From positions 1 to 12,793 of the forward strand of contig JBDRGX010000057.1 in assembly GCA_043817485.1 (NCBI GenBank): a stretch of 12,793 nucleotides of DNA, read 5' to 3'. Every line of letters starts with the position of its first letter. The stretch's first letter is position 1. Source of the DNA: JBDRGX01 sp043817485 [NCBI: bacterium] (GTDB lineage: Bacteria; JBDRGX01). The notes under the pieces were generated by a model. It did no database searches. It worked only from the letters and a program-made list of their open reading frames with translations, and was not told the origin of the DNA. Made by a program: the position numbers and the translations under genes. Shown here one piece after another: positions 6,178 to 12,793 of the stretch.

Positions 6178-7614
6178 ATGAAAAAACATTATTTATTTCT
6201 TCTTTTAATTATTTGTTTTTTTGCTGGATGTCAAGGTTGTAATAAAAATGCACCAATAGTTTTTCGTTTAAAAGCAGATAATTGGTGGGTTATAAGAGGA
6301 GAAAAAATAAATATTACTTGTGAAACAAAAGACTTAGATAAAAATAATTTACAATATACTTGGTCATCAAAAGCAGGTACTTTTTCTGAACAAAAAAGTA
6401 ATAAAAATACTGTAATATGGACAGCTCCAAAAGAAACAAGTGGAGAATATTTAATCAATGTTGAAGTAAGTGATGGAAGATTTATAACATCAGACCAAAT
6501 TTATATTTCTGTAGTTTTACCTAATGAAAAAAAATATCATGCAATAAAAGGATATATTAGAGAAAATACAATTTGGAAAAAAGAAGAAAATTCTGCTTTT
6601 TTAATTAAAGGTGATTTAGTAATAGAAAAAGGAGTTTCTTTAATTATTGAACCAGGTGTTATTATTTATATTCAAGCAAATTTAGATGAACATAATTTAT
6701 ATGGAGATAAATCTAATATAAGCAATGAATTAATAGAAATAATTGTAAAAGGTGTTTTAAAAGCAGAAGGAGTTAAAAATAATAAAATATATTTTATTTC
6801 TACTCATACAAAATTTGCTTTTTCAGGATCTGAATATGATTATACAAATTATGAAAAATCTTTTTTACAAAATGTGCAAAAATTTGAGAATAAAAAAGGT
6901 ATGGGTGGAAATTGGTCTGGTATTAAATTTTATCCCGAAAGTCAAGGAGAATTAAATTATTGTCATATTAAATATGCTAAATGGGCTATTCAATGTATTT
7001 CATCTTCACCGCAAATTAAAAATTGTATTATAGAAAAAAATGGACTTTTTGATGAAAATGGATCTATTTATTTACAGAATTCTAAGGCTCTTATAGAAAA
7101 CAATGAAATATTACAATCTGGTGGAGGAAATGGAGAAAATTATCAAGATTTTACTGGTGGAAAAGGAATATATGTTGTAGAATCATCTCCAATAATTCAA
7201 AACAATTTTTTCAAAAATAATGGAGAAGCAATATTTCTTAAAAACTCTCCAACAATTAAAATACAAAGCAATACTTCACCTATACTTATTAAAAATAACA
7301 CTTTTGAAAATAATATTTATGCTGCTGTTTGGAGTTTAAATTCTAAAACATTAATAAAAGAAAATGAAATAAATAATTCTACTTATGGTTATGGAATATA
7401 TATTGAAAATTCTATGTTAGATATAAAAAGAAATAATATTACTGGAATGAAATTATTTGGTATTTATAATCATCCAAATAATATTAAAAAAGTTTTTGTT
7501 GAAGAATGTTATATTGCAAATAACAATACTAATAATAATTATCAAAAACAATATGAAAATATTATTTCAGAAAATTCACAAACAATAAAAATAGAAAATA
7601 TAGGAAAACAATAA
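6178..7614 (+). CDS. Lipoprotein with Ig-like domain and right-handed beta-helix
   Basis: A 478-aa exported lipoprotein. The signal peptide ends in the lipobox FAGC with lipidated Cys at residue 18. Residues about 24-113 form an Ig/PKD-like beta-sandwich, with YTWSSKAGTFS, a WTAP segment and EYLINVEVSDG as in PKD and Ig-like repeats. From about residue 124 a right-handed parallel beta-helix begins with the usual capping block (GDLVIEKGVSLIIEPGVII). It continues with short coils rich in Asn pairs (ENNEIL, IQNNFFKNN, IKNNTFENN, IKRNNITG), the asparagine-ladder pattern of NosD/pectate-lyase-like folds. Such folds often bind or cut polysaccharide, but I see no catalytic signature, so binding or a structural role is equally likely. 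AAAGGA 4 nt upstream supports the ATG. It opens the envelope cluster; the barrel gene follows after 52 nt. Confidence 0.82.
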   Translation: MKKHYLFLLLIICFFAGCQGCNKNAPIVFRLKADNWWVIRGEKINITCETKDLDKNNLQYTWSSKAGTFSEQKSNKNTVIWTAPKETSGEYLINVEVSDGRFITSDQIYISVVLPNEKKYHAIKGYIRENTIWKKEENSAFLIKGDLVIEKGVSLIIEPGVIIYIQANLDEHNLYGDKSNISNELIEIIVKGVLKAEGVKNNKIYFISTHTKFAFSGSEYDYTNYEKSFLQNVQKFENKKGMGGNWSGIKFYPESQGELNYCHIKYAKWAIQCISSSPQIKNCIIEKNGLFDENGSIYLQNSKALIENNEILQSGGGNGENYQDFTGGKGIYVVESSPIIQNNFFKNNGEAIFLKNSPTIKIQSNTSPILIKNNTFENNIYAAVWSLNSKTLIKENEINNSTYGYGIYIENSMLDIKRNNITGMKLFGIYNHPNNIKKVFVEECYIANNNTNNNYQKQYENIISENSQTIKIENIGKQ

Positions 7615-7656
7615 AAAAAACAGAAAATGAAAATTGAAAAAATAATTGTTTAAAAT

Positions 7657-7660
7657 AGGA
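7657..7660 (+). promoter_or_regulatory. Shine-Dalgarno deciding the start of the large barrel gene
   Basis: AGGA lies 6 nt before ATG 7667. An in-frame TTG at 7646 would extend the protein by seven residues but would overlap this site, has no purine run at the right distance, and would put charged residues ahead of a clean signal peptide. ATG 7667 is preferred. Confidence 0.6.
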
Positions 7661-7666
7661 AAAATA

Positions 7667-10030
7667 ATGCAAAATATATTAATTTTTATAATGGTATTTT
7701 TTATGTTTTTTACTAATCCAATTTTTTCTACAGAAGAAAAACAAAAAAAATATGGATTAAAAAATTTTAATTCGCAATTTGATACAACAGCATCTTCTTG
7801 GAAAATAACAACTAATACAAATCTTGTACTTATAAATACACCAAAATTAAAAATAGAAAATGGGCTTAATTATAGTACTAAGAAAAAAAATTTAATTAAT
7901 ACTAAAGAAAATTATTATAATTTATCCTTAAATACTTCTTACATTCAAAGTAAAAAAACAAATATTATATTTAATTTATTCGGTAATTTTCAAGAAACAG
8001 AATATGGAAATAAAACTACTAATATAAGTTTATCTAATAATAATTTATTAAAATTAACAGATCAATTAAACTTAAATTTAATTGATGGATTCGGCATTTC
8101 AGAACAAAAATATCCAATACAAGAAGCTGTTGAAAAAACAATATTAATTTTTGAAAATAAAAATAATGAGGAAGAAACAGAATTAGTTAAAAATGATTGT
8201 TTTAGAGCTATTAAATTTTATATTGAAGAAAGTGGAAATTATAATATTTGGATAGAAATTCAAAAAGAAAAAAATCCTGAAAATTTTAAAATATTTTTTG
8301 CTCCAGATAAATTTTCCTCTCCAGATTTATCTGCAAAACAAGAATTTACATTAGAAAGTTCTCTAATATCTAATACATTTTTTAATTATAAAATTATAGA
8401 AAAAAAAAATCTTGAAGCAAATAAATATTATTGGTTAATATTTAATAAAGAATCTGATCTTTCTAATGGCTATTTTGAATATAAATTAAGCAAAAAAAAC
8501 TGTCCAGAAAAAAGTGCTTATATGGAAGGGAAAGAAGAAAACAAACTTTTTCCAGTAGAACAACGTTATATGAATATAAAAATTACAAAAATATATGCTG
8601 CTGCAAATCCAAATAATAAAGGAAATAATTTATTTTTTAATCCTTGCGTATCTTATACAACAGAAAAAATAACAACTTCTTTAAATTATAATGTATCTCA
8701 TAATCAACATTACTATTTAATAAATAACAGTCCTAAACAAGATACTTCTCATTTTATAAAATCAAGTTTTTCTTATAAAACACCAATAATTTTTTGGAAT
8801 TGTAATTTTGATACTAATATCAATCAATCTCAATATTTAGAATATATGACAAGAGAAAAAAAAGATAATAAAGGAAATAGTGCAAATATAAATTTGGGAT
8901 TAACAAATTTAGGGATAAAAAATATTTTAGATTTACCTAAATTAGATTTTACTTATAAATATACAAGTAACAAAAATAAATATTTATTAACAAAAATTAA
9001 TTCAAAAAATACTTTAGAACATAATCTTTCTTATAATTTAAATTTTATTTATAAAAAAATAAGTTTTAATTTTAAAGAAAATATAGAATTAAAAACAGAA
9101 AATTATATTAATAAATTAGATACTTTAAATTACTTTTTACATAATTCTTTTTCTCCAGAAATAAATTTTGAAACAAAAAAAATATTTAAAAGAAAAGTTG
9201 GAGAAAAAAATTCTTTTAAAATAAGCTATCATTTTTTCAAAAGAACTCTTTGTCATAATTTAAAAAATTTTTATTTAACAGATACTAATGAAGTATTTAA
9301 TAAAAATTATACATTAAAATATACTTGTTTAATAAACGATAAAAGTAATTTAGAATTTTCTTTTGATGATACTACATATATTACTAATTATATAACATCT
9401 TCTTATTCACAAAATAATAACGATAAATTTACCCAAAAATATAACCTTACATTTTTTAAAAAATTTAACGAAAAACTTAATTTTAATATAAGTGGAATTT
9501 CTCTTTCTGATTTTTCTGAATACAAATATCAAAAATATCCTAATATTCAATATACTTCTTATAATTTAGATTCATTAATGAATTATGCTTTTAGTCCTAA
9601 TATGAAAAATTCTGTATCTTATAATTTTTCTCATAATTATTCTAATTCTTATGAAAATACACAAAAAAATAAAACAAATGAAACATATATACATAAATTT
9701 TCTTCTACTTATAAAATTATCTTAAATAAAATTTTGAAAAATATTGATTTAAACTATGATTTTTTCTTTAATCAAAAATATTCTCAATATAATAAAACAA
9801 CTGATAAATGGTTGAAAAAAGAAGATGATTTTTATCATCAAATTACATTAAAATCAATTTTAAATTTGCAAAAATTTTCTTTTAGTATAGATGTTAATAA
9901 ACTATTGGGAAGTAAAAAACAAACTCGTAATTTTTATAATTATGCTTTTAGTTTAAATTATGATGTATTTTCTCAAACATCAGTACAATCAAAAAAAGAG
10001 GAAAATCCTAATGAAAAAATTAATAATTAA
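7667..10030 (+). CDS. Putative large outer-membrane beta-barrel with inserted beta-sandwich domain
   Basis: A 787-aa exported protein I cannot assign to a named family. An N-terminal signal peptide (MQNILIFIMVFFMFF, cleavage near residue 21) is followed by alternating polar/aromatic strands such as LNYNVSHNQHYYL, YNLNFIYKKISFNF and FSLNYDV, with turns rich in Asn, Lys and Ser. This is the pattern of an outer-membrane barrel continuing almost to the C-terminus. Residues about 157-310 break the pattern: GNYNIWIEIQKEK, KIFFAPDK and an ANKYYWLIFNKES stretch resemble the jellyroll sandwiches of surface proteins (choice-of-anchor R / NPCBM-like), probably an inserted loop domain. No TonB plug or POTRA domain is seen. 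The next lipoprotein gene starts 20 nt before its stop. It may be a porin, an export channel or a scaffold; function is unknown. Confidence 0.65.
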   Translation: MQNILIFIMVFFMFFTNPIFSTEEKQKKYGLKNFNSQFDTTASSWKITTNTNLVLINTPKLKIENGLNYSTKKKNLINTKENYYNLSLNTSYIQSKKTNIIFNLFGNFQETEYGNKTTNISLSNNNLLKLTDQLNLNLIDGFGISEQKYPIQEAVEKTILIFENKNNEEETELVKNDCFRAIKFYIEESGNYNIWIEIQKEKNPENFKIFFAPDKFSSPDLSAKQEFTLESSLISNTFFNYKIIEKKNLEANKYYWLIFNKESDLSNGYFEYKLSKKNCPEKSAYMEGKEENKLFPVEQRYMNIKITKIYAAANPNNKGNNLFFNPCVSYTTEKITTSLNYNVSHNQHYYLINNSPKQDTSHFIKSSFSYKTPIIFWNCNFDTNINQSQYLEYMTREKKDNKGNSANINLGLTNLGIKNILDLPKLDFTYKYTSNKNKYLLTKINSKNTLEHNLSYNLNFIYKKISFNFKENIELKTENYINKLDTLNYFLHNSFSPEINFETKKIFKRKVGEKNSFKISYHFFKRTLCHNLKNFYLTDTNEVFNKNYTLKYTCLINDKSNLEFSFDDTTYITNYITSSYSQNNNDKFTQKYNLTFFKKFNEKLNFNISGISLSDFSEYKYQKYPNIQYTSYNLDSLMNYAFSPNMKNSVSYNFSHNYSNSYENTQKNKTNETYIHKFSSTYKIILNKILKNIDLNYDFFFNQKYSQYNKTTDKWLKKEDDFYHQITLKSILNLQKFSFSIDVNKLLGSKKQTRNFYNYAFSLNYDVFSQTSVQSKKEENPNEKINN
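9998..10001 (+). promoter_or_regulatory. Shine-Dalgarno deciding the start of the small lipoprotein gene
   Basis: GAGG inside the end of the barrel gene lies 9 nt before ATG 10011. The in-frame ATG at 9960 would add 17 residues of charged sequence ahead of the signal peptide and lipobox, so 10011 is chosen. Confidence 0.6.
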
Positions 10031-10637
10031 ATTAATTTTTATATCTATTTTCTTTTGTTTATTTTCAAGTTGTAGTAATAATTCTCCTTGGAAATATATA
10101 TTTGATTTTGATAAACATTTATCAGAAAATCCATCTACTTCATCTTATGAAAAGAAAAATCCTAATACTCCAGAAAATGTTTTATTTAATTTAGCAAGAG
10201 CATATGAATCAAAACTTTTAGAAGATTATATGGAATGTTTTGTAAGTCCTTATGATAATCTTCCTAATCATCAATTTCAATTTGAAAGTAAAGAAACAAA
10301 AAATTCTTTAGAACCAGGACAAAAATGGGATTATGAATTAGAAAAACAATGCACTACAAATTTATTTAGTGATAAAGAAAAAAATGGAATAAAAGTAAAA
10401 AGTATTAAATTAATTCTTACTCCAAAACTACAAAGTGCTGAAAAATTTCAAGATGTATATAAGAAATATGTTGTAAAAATTGATGTTGATTATCAATTAA
10501 TTATTTATGCAGAAATTGCTAATAGTTCTAACAGTGGGTTTAGTGCTAATAAAACTGCTCAATTCAAATTAGTTAATCTTGGAACTGAAACAAATGAACT
10601 TTGGAAAATATATTATTGGTTAGATGAACCATATTAA
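10011..10637 (+). CDS. Small lipoprotein, NTF2/SnoaL-like
   Basis: A 208-aa protein with signal peptide and lipobox FSSC (lipidated Cys 21). The start at 10011 is chosen over the upstream in-frame ATG at 9960 because GAGG lies 9 nt before it and the signal peptide then begins MKKLIIKLIF. After a low-complexity linker (about 38-55), a helix PENVLFNLARAYESKLLEDYM (about 54-74) and a following Cys-Phe strand resemble the first helices of NTF2/SnoaL-like lipoproteins that start with a per-cell 'exposure to damage' helix pair. The rest alternates beta strands and ends WKIYYWLDEPY, as in that fold. It overlaps the upstream barrel gene by 20 nt, implying coupled translation and perhaps a direct partnership. 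No catalytic residues are apparent. The fold call is by eye; the lipoprotein call is firm. Confidence 0.7.
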   Translation: MKKLIIKLIFISIFFCLFSSCSNNSPWKYIFDFDKHLSENPSTSSYEKKNPNTPENVLFNLARAYESKLLEDYMECFVSPYDNLPNHQFQFESKETKNSLEPGQKWDYELEKQCTTNLFSDKEKNGIKVKSIKLILTPKLQSAEKFQDVYKKYVVKIDVDYQLIIYAEIANSSNSGFSANKTAQFKLVNLGTETNELWKIYYWLDEPY

Positions 10638-10666
10638 AAAAATTTAAAAAAATAAAAAGAGATTAA

Positions 10667-12025
10667 ATGTTTAAAAGGATATATTTTTATATTTTATTAT
10701 TTATAATTTCTTATGCTTTTTCCGAACAAGAATCTATTCGCTATCAAAATGAAATTTTAAATATGGGAACTGGTGCGAGAGTTTATGGATTAGGTGGTGC
10801 TTTTGTTGGATTAGCAGATGATGCTACTTGTTGTTATTGGAATCCAGCTGGTCTTTCAAAAATTAAATATCTTGAATTTTCTTCTATGCATTCTAATCTT
10901 TATGGAATAGGAAGTTTTGATACATTTATTTCTGCTTTTTCCATAGGAACATTTGGATATTTAGGATTAAGTTTTTTCAGAGTATTTATTCCAAATATAT
11001 ACTTTACTACTAAAATTCAACCAGATATTGAAGATATTCGTTTATGGACAAAAAATTCTTTAGAAAAAAGAAGTTATTCAGATAATCTTTATACAATTTC
11101 TTTATGTGAAGAACTTTATGATAATTTTTATATTGCTGGAAATTTTAAATTTATTCAAAAAAATATTATGAATTTATCTCAAGCAACAGGATATAGTATA
11201 GATGGAGCTTTATTATATACTTATAAAAACTTTGGAATAGGCATTAATATTCAAAATATTAAAAATAGTCTTTCATGGACATATAATCCAACTTATCTTT
11301 ATAGCAATATAAATGATACAGAATTAGCAAAAAAAATAAATTATAAAACAGGTATTTCTTATCAACAAGATATGGTTAAAATTAAAACAAAGGTAATTGA
11401 AACATTTGATTTTGATTCTTCATCTGGAGATGGTGAAATGGGAAAAATACAAACAGGAACAGAATTTGTTATAAAAGATATTTTGGCTTTAAGAATGGGA
11501 TATATAAAAATGCTTAAAAATAATAGATGGAATCTTAGTTTTGGAACTGGTTTTAAAGTTAATTTTAAAAATGTTATTATAAATTTAGATTATGCTTTTG
11601 TTCCAGAAAATATTGCTTTTCTTCATCATATTTCAATGGGTTTAAAATTAGAAAAAATTGCTTTATCTTCAAATAAAAAAGTAATTTCAACAGTTGAAAT
11701 AAAAGAAGAAAAAATAGAAAAAAAACAAATAGAACAAATAGAAACTCCTGTTGTCATACTTCCTAAAAAAGAAGAAGAAAATATAATACAAGGAAAACAA
11801 AAAGAACAAATAGAAATTCCTATTGTAATACTTCCTAATAAAGAAGAACCTTCTTTATCTTTGAAAGTATTTTATACAATTAAAAAAAATGAATATTTGC
11901 GTAAAATTGCTAAAAAAATTTATGGAAAAGAAATTTTTTGGCATAAAATATATGAAAAAAATAAAAATATTATCAAAAAACCAAATTTAATTTATCCTGG
12001 TTTAGTAATAGAAATTCCAAAATAA
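10667..12025 (+). CDS. PorV/UPF0164-like outer-membrane barrel with C-terminal LysM-like domain
   Basis: A 452-aa exported protein. A signal peptide (to about residue 19) is followed by the PorV/PorQ/UPF0164 opening block: MGTGARVYGLGGAFVGLADD (33-52), then YWNPAGL (57-63). A FadL-type barrel extends to about residue 335. PorV shuttles cargo to the type IX attachment complex in Bacteroidetes, but relatives are widespread without type IX genes. A Lys/Glu-rich linker (about 340-400) contains a near-duplicate segment, IETPVVILP and IEIPIVILP. Residues about 401-452 (YTIKKNEYLRKIAKKIYG, then WHKIYEKNK and PGLVIEIP) fit a LysM domain, which binds peptidoglycan and would tie the barrel to the cell wall. 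It follows the small lipoprotein gene by 29 nt and is probably the last gene of the cluster. Confidence 0.8.
   Translation: MFKRIYFYILLFIISYAFSEQESIRYQNEILNMGTGARVYGLGGAFVGLADDATCCYWNPAGLSKIKYLEFSSMHSNLYGIGSFDTFISAFSIGTFGYLGLSFFRVFIPNIYFTTKIQPDIEDIRLWTKNSLEKRSYSDNLYTISLCEELYDNFYIAGNFKFIQKNIMNLSQATGYSIDGALLYTYKNFGIGINIQNIKNSLSWTYNPTYLYSNINDTELAKKINYKTGISYQQDMVKIKTKVIETFDFDSSSGDGEMGKIQTGTEFVIKDILALRMGYIKMLKNNRWNLSFGTGFKVNFKNVIINLDYAFVPENIAFLHHISMGLKLEKIALSSNKKVISTVEIKEEKIEKKQIEQIETPVVILPKKEEENIIQGKQKEQIEIPIVILPNKEEPSLSLKVFYTIKKNEYLRKIAKKIYGKEIFWHKIYEKNKNIIKKPNLIYPGLVIEIPK
11723..11848 (+). repeat. Imperfect 54-nt tandem duplication in the barrel-LysM linker
   Basis: Two copies, 11723-11776 and 11795-11848, with a 72-nt period and five mismatches, both in frame. 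Each encodes a KxIEQIE/KEQIE segment then xxPxVILPxKEE. The duplication lengthens the periplasmic linker between barrel and LysM-like domain by 24 residues. Confidence 0.8.
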
Positions 12026-12040
12026 ACTTTTTATATTACT

Positions 12041-12046
12041 TATAAT
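12041..12046 (+). promoter_or_regulatory. Candidate -10 box before the DUF151 gene
   Basis: A perfect TATAAT lies 37 bp before ATG 12083 in the 57-bp spacer after the LysM-barrel gene. No good -35 is at 16-18 bp, so the site is tentative; read-through from the upstream cluster is the alternative. Confidence 0.3.
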
Positions 12047-12082
12047 AAATTTTATTTTTAAATTTTTATAAAAAGGAGTATT

Positions 12083-12562
12083 ATGCAATTAATGAAAGTT
12101 TCTGGAATAGGAATAGACCCAAAAACCAATATGCCAGTAGTTCTTTTAAAAGATATTGACAATACCCAGCTTTTACCTATTTGGATAGGAATGTTTGAAG
12201 CAAATGCTATTGCTATGGAAGTAGAAAAAACATCTTCTCCAAGACCTTTTACACATGATCTAATAAAAAATATTCTTAATACAACTCATATTTTATGTGA
12301 AAAAGTAATTATTTCAGAAATAAAAGATACTATATATTATGCTAAAATTATTCTTAAGTTTGGAAATAATCTCTTTGAAATTGATTCTCGTCCAAGCGAT
12401 GCTATTGCTATAGCATTAAAACTAAATGCTCCTATTTATGTAGAAGAAGAAGTGTTAAAAACTGCTGTAGAAATAATAAAACCATTAGATGAACAAGAAG
12501 CAAAAAAATTAAAAAATATTTTGAAAACTATTAAGCCGGAAGATTTTGCTAATAATGGGTAA
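12083..12562 (+). CDS. DUF151 bifunctional-nuclease-family protein
   Basis: A 159-aa cytoplasmic protein of the DUF151/BFN family. Family members have been reported to have nuclease activity in plants and Thermotoga; their role in most bacteria is unsettled. The family signatures are all present: LLPIWIGMFEANAIAMEVE (30-48), SSPRPFTHDLI (51-61), and FEIDSRPSDAIAIALKLNAP followed by IYVEEEV. Length is normal. AGGAG (12074-12078) 4 nt before the ATG gives a strong start. It lies 57 nt after the envelope cluster and 99 nt before a secreted-protein gene, and has no obvious functional tie to either. A short acidic/lysine C-terminal tail ends the protein. Confidence 0.93.
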   Translation: MQLMKVSGIGIDPKTNMPVVLLKDIDNTQLLPIWIGMFEANAIAMEVEKTSSPRPFTHDLIKNILNTTHILCEKVIISEIKDTIYYAKIILKFGNNLFEIDSRPSDAIAIALKLNAPIYVEEEVLKTAVEIIKPLDEQEAKKLKNILKTIKPEDFANNG

Positions 12563-12569
12563 AAAAATA

Positions 12570-12593
12570 AATTAGAAAATTAATTTTTTAATT
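12570..12593 (+). terminator. A/T-only palindrome after the DUF151 gene
   Basis: AATTAGAAAATT (12570-12581) and AATTTTTTAATT (12582-12593) are reverse complements except for one G-T position, giving a 24-nt near-perfect palindrome 8 nt after the stop. As RNA it would form an A-U hairpin. It could be a weak terminator or an operator-like site before the next gene. It lacks a GC stem and a clean U tract, so the call is tentative. Confidence 0.3.
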
Positions 12594-12661
12594 ATAAAGT
12601 TTTTGAATTATTTTATATAAGTTTATTTATTATAAAATGCTTATAAAATGGAGGATCGTAT

Positions 12662-12793
12662 ATGAGAATTTTTATATCTATATTTAGTTTGCTTTTCATG
12701 GTAAACTTTATTTATTCAGAAAACCCAATTTTAACTAACACAGAAGAAAAAAAAGAAAATCAAAATATATTATTAAATAAAGAATCTTCTGTT
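12662..12793 (+). CDS. Secreted protein of unknown function, 3'-truncated by window edge
   Basis: ATG 12662 is preceded by GGAGG (12650-12654) at 7 nt, the best ribosome-binding site in the right part of the window. Forty-four codons are visible. They encode a signal peptide (MRIFISIFSLLFMVNFIYS, cleavage near residue 19) followed by a hydrophilic Lys/Glu/Asn-rich stretch. No lipobox is seen. The mature part is cut by the window end, so no family can be named. Its placement after the envelope cluster suggests another periplasmic or outer-membrane protein. Confidence 0.72.
   Translation, partial: MRIFISIFSLLFMVNFIYSENPILTNTEEKKENQNILLNKESSV

Noticed and set aside
6231-6458. Reverse-strand ORF of 75 codons inside the beta-helix lipoprotein gene
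   Set aside because: Shadow ORF opposite a well-supported lipoprotein.
1-12793. CRISPR array, tRNA, rRNA, insertion sequence or phage genes
   Set aside because: No regularly spaced repeats, no cloverleaf or rRNA-like GC-rich segment, and no transposase or integrase frame were found.

Overview
The window is a very AT-rich stretch of bacterial chromosome. Coding sequence is dominated by AAA, GAA, AAT and TTA codons, and spacers are almost pure A/T. The organism is a diderm: the window carries an LptD-type LPS transporter, two further outer-membrane beta-barrels and two lipoproteins. All convincing genes lie on the + strand. TGA is used as a stop (for example at 2661-2663), so the standard bacterial code fits. 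I cannot place the lineage beyond a Gram-negative-type, probably uncultured AT-rich bacterium.

Layout. (1) 2-2068: the 3' part of lptD, whose 5' end lies outside the window. (2) About 2160-3115: a small accessory island with visibly different composition (CGG, TCG, GGG, CTG and CGC codons, rare elsewhere here). It holds a strong -35-like box, a 37-codon orphan ORF, an intact MntA-type nucleotidyltransferase antitoxin, and a HepT-like toxin gene broken by a one-base frameshift and also lacking the expected catalytic histidine. (3) 3199-6052: three tightly packed or overlapping genes, namely accB (biotin carboxyl carrier protein, TTG start), a GT39-like membrane glycosyltransferase, and an SplB-like radical SAM protein with a second C-terminal Cys cluster. 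(4) 6178-12025: a four-gene cell-envelope cluster with its own promoter-like sequence. It encodes a lipoprotein with an Ig-like domain and a right-handed beta-helix, a 787-aa outer-membrane barrel with an inserted beta-sandwich, a small lipoprotein with an NTF2-like look, and a PorV/UPF0164-like barrel fused to a C-terminal LysM-like domain. (5) 12083-12562: a DUF151 bifunctional-nuclease-family protein. (6) 12662 onward: the start of a secreted protein cut by the window end.

How the genes may work together. The LptD, glycosyltransferase and accB genes fit envelope lipid and glycan biogenesis. The four-gene cluster at 6178-12025 is the best candidate for an undescribed system: two surface or periplasmic lipoproteins, two barrels and a peptidoglycan-binding tail, encoded with short spacers and one overlap. 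PorV-like proteins act in type IX secretion in Bacteroidetes, but no other type IX component is visible here, so any secretion role is inference. The MntA/HepT island looks like a decaying toxin-antitoxin insertion.
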